Assembly (NCBI GenBank): GCA_031550405.1
Contig: JAVBOP010000118.1
Coordinates: 1-11,533, forward strand
Reading direction: 5' to 3'
DNA length: 11,533 nucleotides
Origin: JAVBOP01 sp031550405
GTDB lineage: Bacteria; Bacteroidota; Ignavibacteria; Kapaibacteriales; UBA2268
Under the pieces are notes generated by a model, which was not told the origin of the DNA, did no database searches, and saw only the letters and a list, made by a program, of their open reading frames with translations. The translations under genes were made by a program, and so were the position numbers. Shown here in pieces: positions 5,895-11,533 of the stretch (positions are counted from its first letter, which is position 1; each line of letters opens with the position of its first letter).

Positions 5895-8657
5895 ATGAAA
5901 CGAATACCTCTTTATTGCCTGATTTATATAGCTCTTATTGTAAATTTGCCGCTGCAAGCTCAATTAATTTCACCTTATAATTTGGATTTTGAATATAACA
6001 GTACCAGTGAAATGCCATCGGGCTGGGAGCTGAATAAGCGCGGTGCGGAAGCTGGATATGCTGCAGGTATCAGTAATACCAGAGTATTTCATGGCGACAA
6101 TTCGCTTTCTATTAAATATCAGGGCAATGCAAATATTAATAATACTACAAAGGCTGCGATTTATCAGCAGATAGATGCTACGTTCCATAAAAATAAGAGA
6201 GTTAGATTCTCTGCAATGTGCTTTGCGGAAAATCCTACAAGTGCGTTTGAAATCTTCATAAGTGCAAAGGCGAAGGAAGATTACGCATATAATAGAAATG
6301 ACGCTGTATATTTGAAGAATGAATGGCAAAAAATTTCTGTTGAACTGGAAATTCCAGATGCTGCTGAAACCATCACTTTTGGCATAAGTTCTGAAGGTAG
6401 CACCGACATATATATGGATTTTTGCGAATTTGAAACTGCTGGCAATGATACGTTAAATTATGAAAAGCCTGTTTCCCTTTCAAATATTGAGCTTAGCTAT
6501 TTAACTGCATTTGCTAATGCTTATGGGCATATAAAATATTTTTGTCCAACAAAACAAGCAATGGAAGCAGATTGGAATGATATTGCATTGGCAGGAATAT
6601 TTCAGGCAAAAAAAATGACTCAAAACTCAAATATTGCTGACTCTTTGCAGGCATTTTTCAGAGCAATAGCACCGCAAACTGTCATATCCAATAACCCGAA
6701 TGAAAACATTGTTCAGCCTGAAAATGAAACGGATTATAAGCTTGCGTGGCTTTATACGGGAATACCGTCGAAAATCAATCCTAACTACCTTACAAAACAG
6801 CAGGTTGTCAATTTAAAAGGCTCGCTGAAGGAGCATAAAGGCATTGCTGTGCAATATATTCAATTACAGGAGCATCAGGGCAAGGAAATAGCTGTAAATG
6901 TGAAGGCAAAATTAAAAAAATTTCATCATGGGGCTACGGCTGGCTTGAGCATTCGATATGAGAATATGCTTGGCGATTTTATTGCTTATGAAACGAGCGA
7001 TACTGTCAATTTGGATAATTGGGAAAGCATTGATATTCTTGGCAAAATCCCTGATAGCGCCACTCGGGCGGCATTAATACTTGAGCTGCACGGCTATGGT
7101 GAAGCCTATTTTGATGACGTAAATGTGTTGGTTCGTGATGGAAAATACGCCATTCCCATAAAGGTTAAAAATTCTGATTTTGAGGAAATTTTGTCGTTTA
7201 ATAACGAAAATTGGATGGTTCCGCAGGAATCTTTTGCTGATGGTTATGACATAAATTATTCTTCCGAAGAGAAAAATGAAGGAAGCCATTCGCTGATTAT
7301 TTTTACAAATGCCAATGCCACACCGCAGTTGCCTCTTCCAAATGATATAGTTCGAGCTGATATTGGACAGAAATTGCATATAATTTATCCAATTACGATA
7401 AATGCAGAATTTGCAGAAACCAAAGTAAGTGATACAATAAAAATAAGTTATGAGACTTTTCCAAAATCAAACGGCTTGCTGTATCCAACAGGAAAAAACG
7501 AGAATTTTACGCTGAATTGGCAGGATAGAGCGTCCAGATTGGCGATGGTCATAAATGTATGGAATATAATAAAACATTTTTCATTAACGAATATTGACAA
7601 TACGCTTTTAGATGGTTTGCTGCCTTTAAGTTTAAAAAATGCTGCAACTTGCGACAATGCGACAGGCTTTAAAAATATATTGAACGATATGCTTGATATT
7701 ACCGACGATGTGCGTGCGCGTGCTTGGTTCGAAAGCGATTTGTCACAAAATTATTCCTTTCCATTTCTGCTTGAACTTATTGATAATCGGCTATTTATAT
7801 CTAATATTAACGAGAAAAATGAAAAAAAATTCATAATTGGCGATGAAATCATTGAAATAAATGGCAAAAGCATTCATGAATATTTTGGCAATATGTTTAC
7901 AGGGAATAATAGTGAATGGAAGAAAATCAAAGCCGTTTCGCTGTTCCGGCTTGGCGAAAAAAATTCGACTGCAACAATCAAATATAAAGGGGCAAATGGC
8001 GCAATAAAAACGGAAAAAATTGTGCGGAATACTCGAATTAATGACTTAAGCGTCGAATTGCCAAACCCACTGCAATTATTTGAAAATAATATAGTTTACC
8101 TTGATTTTACAATACTCACGGATAAAAATATTGGAGCGCTTTTAGATAGCTTGAAAAAGTATGATAAATTTATTATTGATTTGCGTGGCGAACTTTCTGT
8201 TTCGGAGATTTTTTTAACTTTGATACACAATTCGCCATTTGAAACTTCCCGGCAATGCGTTCCATATTTTGTAATGCCTGACAAGAAGAAAATGAGCTAT
8301 CCTTATGATTTTAATACTGTTTATCCTGCTAAAAACCGATTGTCGGGCGATTTTATATTTTTGACAAACTGGAAAACTGCAGGTCGAGGCGAGACATTTG
8401 CTTCTGTTGTCAAAGAGTTGCAAATTGGAAAAATAATTGGACAGCCAACGCAAGGCTCTTATATTACGTCAATTCCGATTCGGCTTGATGATATTTTTTC
8501 TATTTCGCTTGGCACGATGTATGGATATTCTCCTTCAGGAAAGGCGCTGTACAACTCACCAGTCGTTCCAGATATTTCAATCAAAACTGATATTAACTAT
8601 CTAAAAAACAATAAAGATACATTAATCGAATCTGCCATTAATATTTTAAGCAAATAG
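5895..8657 (+). CDS. Secreted S41-family (tail-specific protease-like) protein, probably catalytically dead
   Basis: The 920-residue protein has a signal peptide (residues 1-23, ending LQAQ). Residues about 25-185 look like a jelly-roll carbohydrate-binding-type domain. NAYGHIKYFCPT at 208-219 corresponds to the YGYVRYFHPS block of S41 proteins. A second beta-rich domain spans about 305-415. RLAMVINVWNIIKHF (548-562) opens the catalytic half, with a PDZ-like IIGDEIIEINGK at 647-658 and DLRG at 762-765. The core LTNWKTAGRGETFASVVK (823-840) and IGQPTQGSY (848-856) align with the S41 active-site loop. The nucleophile in the expected S-x-x-E is glycine (G830), and the expected DGH histidine appears to be R607. 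Peptidase activity is therefore doubtful; a binding or scaffold role in the periplasm or at the surface is possible. No T9SS tail is seen. It is transcribed separately from cheZ. Confidence 0.82.
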   Translation: MKRIPLYCLIYIALIVNLPLQAQLISPYNLDFEYNSTSEMPSGWELNKRGAEAGYAAGISNTRVFHGDNSLSIKYQGNANINNTTKAAIYQQIDATFHKNKRVRFSAMCFAENPTSAFEIFISAKAKEDYAYNRNDAVYLKNEWQKISVELEIPDAAETITFGISSEGSTDIYMDFCEFETAGNDTLNYEKPVSLSNIELSYLTAFANAYGHIKYFCPTKQAMEADWNDIALAGIFQAKKMTQNSNIADSLQAFFRAIAPQTVISNNPNENIVQPENETDYKLAWLYTGIPSKINPNYLTKQQVVNLKGSLKEHKGIAVQYIQLQEHQGKEIAVNVKAKLKKFHHGATAGLSIRYENMLGDFIAYETSDTVNLDNWESIDILGKIPDSATRAALILELHGYGEAYFDDVNVLVRDGKYAIPIKVKNSDFEEILSFNNENWMVPQESFADGYDINYSSEEKNEGSHSLIIFTNANATPQLPLPNDIVRADIGQKLHIIYPITINAEFAETKVSDTIKISYETFPKSNGLLYPTGKNENFTLNWQDRASRLAMVINVWNIIKHFSLTNIDNTLLDGLLPLSLKNAATCDNATGFKNILNDMLDITDDVRARAWFESDLSQNYSFPFLLELIDNRLFISNINEKNEKKFIIGDEIIEINGKSIHEYFGNMFTGNNSEWKKIKAVSLFRLGEKNSTATIKYKGANGAIKTEKIVRNTRINDLSVELPNPLQLFENNIVYLDFTILTDKNIGALLDSLKKYDKFIIDLRGELSVSEIFLTLIHNSPFETSRQCVPYFVMPDKKKMSYPYDFNTVYPAKNRLSGDFIFLTNWKTAGRGETFASVVKELQIGKIIGQPTQGSYITSIPIRLDDIFSISLGTMYGYSPSGKALYNSPVVPDISIKTDINYLKNNKDTLIESAINILSK

Positions 8658-8749
8658 CTACTGGATAGCCATAAAATTCTATGACAAATCCCTGAGGTGC
8701 AGGAAATTATGAGACACAGAGAAATCAATACAACAATTAATCACTATAA

Positions 8750-9215
8750 AACTACCAAACATCGAATGTTATTGCAGAAAGTGAACGAGAGCTTGAAAAT
8801 TTATTAAGGAAACATGCGGGAACGCTTTTTGCTCCTCGCATAAAAATGCCAATACAAATAAAAAAATATTCAGGCAAAATTACATTTAACTCGCGTTATT
8901 TTTCAATATTTTATTGACGAATTTTCCAAACAAGATGAAAATTAATTTAAAATAATCGTCTTAGATAACGCCGCACTTCACAAAGAAAAATCATTGCAAG
9001 CATCTGATAATATTGCACTTATGTTTTTGTCGCCGTATGGTCCGGAATTGAATCCTGCTGAAAAAATTTGCTGGAAATTTAAGCAAGAGTTTTCTAACAA
9101 ATTATTCGAAAATCTTGAAAAATCAAGTAATTTTTTATCCGATTTAACAAGTTCATTAACAAAAAAAGATGTCGTTTCAATATGTTCATGCAATTATGCT
9201 ATAAATTTGTACTAG
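8750..9215 (+). pseudogene. Degenerate, internally deleted IS630-type transposase
   Basis: Two pieces of one transposase lie end to end in different frames. The first, 8750-8917, reads AESERELENLLRKHAG and RIKMPIQIKKYSGKIT, like the N-terminal helix-turn-helix of IS630-family enzymes. The second, 8892-9215, contains YFIDEFSK, a stop at 8943, then IVLDNAALHKEKS with the second catalytic Asp and LSPYGPELNPAEKI with the final catalytic Glu, and a normal C-terminus ending at 9215. Together they give about 150 codons against roughly 340 in intact members, so the middle with the first catalytic Asp has been deleted. No terminal repeats were confidently found. Confidence 0.8.
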
Positions 9216-9293
9216 CAAATGGTATTATCTCCATTTATGAATTTATTTTAATAATCCGTATCGTTATTAGTTGTAATGGAAAATTATTTTGCA

Positions 9294-9336
9294 GCAGAAC
9301 AGTGAAAAGTATTTATGTGTATGTTCACTATTCTGC
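9294..9336. repeat. 13-bp near-perfect inverted repeat with 17-base spacer
   Basis: GCAGAACAGTGAA (9294-9306) is inverted as TTCACTATTCTGC (9324-9336), 12 of 13 positions complementary. Transcribed from the minus strand, the single mismatch becomes a G-U pair and the stem is continuous. No T-run follows on either side, so it does not look like an ordinary terminator. Confidence 0.7.
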
Positions 9337-9413
9337 ATCTATTGTTCTTCGATTTCCTGTATCTTCATTTTCTTTTTTTTAAATTTCTATTGATTTCTGT
9401 AACTATGATGGTT

Positions 9414-9434
9414 ATGGCAATATTGCCATTTTTT
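9414..9434 (+). terminator. Possible hairpin terminator
   Basis: The 16-base palindrome ATGGCAATATTGCCAT (9414-9429) is followed on the plus strand by a run of T through 9434. It would stop transcription entering from the transposase remnant. The stem is short if a normal loop is left (five pairs, six-base loop), so confidence is moderate. Confidence 0.45.
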
Positions 9435-9558
9435 AGACGCAAAACTACAATATATTTTGTATACAAGCAAGCACTGTTTTTATTTGCTTGAATTTTTTTT
9501 GAAACCTCATAAGATAATTTACATTTCAAGAAAATGGGAGAAATTGTTTGGTTTTGTG

Positions 9559-9566
9559 TATTTTTG
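9559..9566 (+). promoter_or_regulatory. Possible -7 promoter element for the BNR gene
   Basis: TATTTTTG fits TAnnTTTG and ends 23 bases before the start codon. No -33 TTTG is present at about 19 bases upstream, so this may be chance in T-rich DNA. Confidence 0.2.
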
Positions 9567-9589
9567 AAGTAGAATATTGGTGTAGAATA

Positions 9590-11533
9590 ATGAAAAAAAA
9601 ATCATTTTTGATGTGCATATTACTGATGCTGGCAAGATACATGGCAGTATCAGAAGATATACGGGATATGCAGCCGCTTGACATGCCCGCCAACAGGACA
9701 TTTTATGAGAAAAAAACGGTTGTTGACAAATTCCTGTCTGCGTTTGACACAATGCCGAAAGGCTGGAAGCAGTTCCGCCGTGCCGAAGCCTCGTGGCAAA
9801 ACAAGCTGATGCCAGATGGAAAAATGGTATCAGCCAAATTCATGCTAAATGAACTTAACCACTTTATAAATAACCAGCATAAAGAGAATGTAAATAACAG
9901 GCTGCTTGGCGGCACGTGGGAGCAACTGGGTCCAGATACCATTGATGGCAATACTGGAATTGGGCGTGTAAACTGTATAAAAATAGACCCTGACAATGAC
10001 AGCGCAATATGGATAGGCACGGCAAGCGGCGGTATATGGCATTCGAAAAATCGCGGTAAAGATTGGAGTGTTATACCGCTTACGGATATATTGTCGATAG
10101 GCATACTGGATATTGCAATCGCTCCGTCCAACCATAACATCATGTATGCTACAACAGGCGATGCGTCTGGCTGGGAACTGTTCAAATCATTTTCGGTTGG
10201 CGTTCTGAAATCCACCGACAGGGGCGAAACATGGGCTATATGCGGCGAGACGCTGGATTTGGCGGACTCCATATATTGCAGCCGCATACAGGTGCATCCT
10301 GAAAACCATGACATCGTATATGTTACCACATCGCAATCCATTATCAAAACTGTTAATGGCGGCAATACCTGGGAGCCGGTGGTTACGGGCTATCATTTCC
10401 GCGATATAGAGCTTAAGCCTGATAATCCGGATGTGATATATGCCACAACCTTTAAATATGGCGGTCCTGTCCAGATAATAGTTAGCGAAGATGCCGGCCA
10501 GACATGGTACGTTACAAAACATATGGATGATGCAACACGCATTGAGCTTGCCGTTACTCCTGCCGATCCCAAAGCAGTATATGCCGTTGCTGCACATTCC
10601 TGGATAGAAATGGGCTGCCAGGGGCTGTATGTGTCCCGTTCCAACGGGCTTAACTGGGACAGGGTAGAATATATCATCGACTCTGACAGCAGTGGCAAAT
10701 ATGACCTTATATACAGGCAGGGCTTCTACAATTTGGCATTGGAAATCTCGCCGGTGGATAAGAATATCATGCTTGCAGCGGGCGTATTTCCATACATATC
10801 ATTCGATGGCGGCAAGAACTGGCGCAGCTATACAGGCTATCACGTCGATTTTCACAGCTTTGAATTTTCAAAAGACGGCAAGGAGATATATATTGGCAAT
10901 GATGGCGGAGTAAATCGCGGCATAACGCCTGCAACGCCGGATGAGGACTATATATGCGAGGATATATCGAATGGCTTGAATATCACCCAGTACTACCGCA
11001 TAGGCTCTCACCCGTATAGTGCCGACATACTGGTTGCCGGCGCGCAGGATAACGGCACGCACCTGTTTGAGGAAGGTAAATGGAGGCGCATCAGCAGCGG
11101 CGACGGTATGGAGTGCCAGTTCGACCCAAAAGACTTAAGCCATATCTATACATCCATGCCGAGCGGCTGGGGAGTTAAAGGTGATATTGATGACAGGTTT
11201 ACATGGATTACCACATTTGTAGTAAATCCGGCAACGCCTGATACCATGCTATTATGCGGAACGAATGTGTGGATAAAATATCCTAATGCTGATAATGACT
11301 CCATGCTTGTCGAACGCATATCAGATTTTCCCAAGACAGATGTAAATAATGACTTACGTGCCATCGCCACATCCGAGAAGGACTGGAATTACATCTATAC
11401 CTCAAGCACAAACAGGCTGTATGCCACAAAAGATTATGGCAAGAACTGGGCAGAACTGTATAATACGCCTGCAACGATAGTATCTATCAAGCTGCATCCC
11501 GACAATCCGGAGCTTATATGGACGGGGCATTCC
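9590..11533 (+). CDS. Secreted Asp-box (BNR) beta-propeller protein, N-terminal 648 residues (cut by window edge)
   Basis: An open frame of 648 codons starts at the ATG at 9590 and reaches the right edge without a stop. A signal peptide is likely (MKKKS, then a hydrophobic run to about residue 20). Seven Asp-box motifs of the S-x-D-x-G-x-x-W type occur at residues 152-159, 208-215, 254-261, 299-306, 349-356, 404-411 and 613-620. Repeated HPDNP/IYATT-like strands fall between them. GNDGG (436-440) and AGAQDNGT (483-490) are hallmarks of the sortilin/xyloglucanase-like double-propeller family. Such FCB proteins are extracellular and often end in a T9SS domain, which would lie outside the window. 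No glycosidase residues can be assigned, so the substrate is unknown. The gene is distinctly GC-richer than its neighbours. No Shine-Dalgarno is seen before the ATG. Confidence 0.85.
   Translation, partial: MKKKSFLMCILLMLARYMAVSEDIRDMQPLDMPANRTFYEKKTVVDKFLSAFDTMPKGWKQFRRAEASWQNKLMPDGKMVSAKFMLNELNHFINNQHKENVNNRLLGGTWEQLGPDTIDGNTGIGRVNCIKIDPDNDSAIWIGTASGGIWHSKNRGKDWSVIPLTDILSIGILDIAIAPSNHNIMYATTGDASGWELFKSFSVGVLKSTDRGETWAICGETLDLADSIYCSRIQVHPENHDIVYVTTSQSIIKTVNGGNTWEPVVTGYHFRDIELKPDNPDVIYATTFKYGGPVQIIVSEDAGQTWYVTKHMDDATRIELAVTPADPKAVYAVAAHSWIEMGCQGLYVSRSNGLNWDRVEYIIDSDSSGKYDLIYRQGFYNLALEISPVDKNIMLAAGVFPYISFDGGKNWRSYTGYHVDFHSFEFSKDGKEIYIGNDGGVNRGITPATPDEDYICEDISNGLNITQYYRIGSHPYSADILVAGAQDNGTHLFEEGKWRRISSGDGMECQFDPKDLSHIYTSMPSGWGVKGDIDDRFTWITTFVVNPATPDTMLLCGTNVWIKYPNADNDSMLVERISDFPKTDVNNDLRAIATSEKDWNYIYTSSTNRLYATKDYGKNWAELYNTPATIVSIKLHPDNPELIWTGHS

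Larger units (their letters stand above)
9216..9589. other. AT-rich spacer between IS630 remnant and BNR gene
   Basis: No supported gene is present. The stretch holds the long inverted repeat at 9294-9336, a terminator-like hairpin at 9414-9434 and a possible -7 element at 9559-9566. The rest shows only low-complexity T-rich DNA. Confidence 0.6.

Noticed and set aside
9182..9382. 66-codon hydrophobic plus-strand frame after the IS630 remnant
   Set aside because: It overlaps the end of the transposase remnant and covers the inverted repeat, has no ribosome site, and its hydrophobicity is expected from T-rich DNA.
9703..10597. Long minus-strand frames (220 and 136 codons) opposite the BNR gene
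   Set aside because: They are shadows of the higher-GC plus-strand coding sequence, which has clear Asp-box repeats. The antisense translations show no recognisable family.

Overview
The window is AT-rich bacterial DNA. It most likely comes from the Bacteroidota/FCB group (Bacteroidota, Chlorobi, Ignavibacteria, Kapabacteria and relatives). The best evidence is a secreted beta-helix protein ending in a type IX secretion (T9SS) type A sorting domain. Supporting signs are a Bacteroidota-style AraC regulator, promoter elements of the TAnnTTTG type and weak or absent Shine-Dalgarno sequences. A recognisable CheZ phosphatase is unexpected in most Bacteroidota, so a flagellated FCB lineage is more likely than a classical gut Bacteroides. 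The lineage cannot be settled from this sequence alone.

Layout. (1) 1-3023, all on the minus strand: the N-terminal part of an AraC-type regulator running off the left edge, a 510-residue T9SS-exported beta-helix protein, and a 275-residue outer-membrane beta-barrel protein. The last two each have their own downstream hairpin terminator. (2) 3024-4005: a long non-coding stretch holding a heavily decayed IS1-like transposase. (3) 4006-5746, plus strand: a compact cheY-cheY-cheZ operon with a candidate promoter and a clear rho-independent terminator. (4) 5895-8657, plus strand: a large secreted S41-family (tail-specific/tricorn-like) protein whose catalytic serine and histidine positions appear to be substituted. 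(5) 8658-9589: a decayed and internally deleted IS630-type transposase, then an AT-rich spacer with a striking 13-bp inverted repeat. (6) 9590 to the right edge, plus strand: the first 648 residues of a secreted Asp-box (BNR) beta-propeller protein of clearly higher GC than its neighbours.

How the parts relate. The two CheY proteins and CheZ form one functional unit, phospho-relay output and signal termination for chemotaxis. The CheZ tail carries three copies of a D-I-D-x-L motif resembling the CheY-binding peptide of CheZ and FliM. This is the most interesting local observation. The remaining genes encode envelope or secreted proteins with no obvious operon link to chemotaxis. Two unrelated IS remnants bracket the chemotaxis/S41 segment, which suggests the region was assembled by rearrangement. 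No rRNA, tRNA or CRISPR array was seen.
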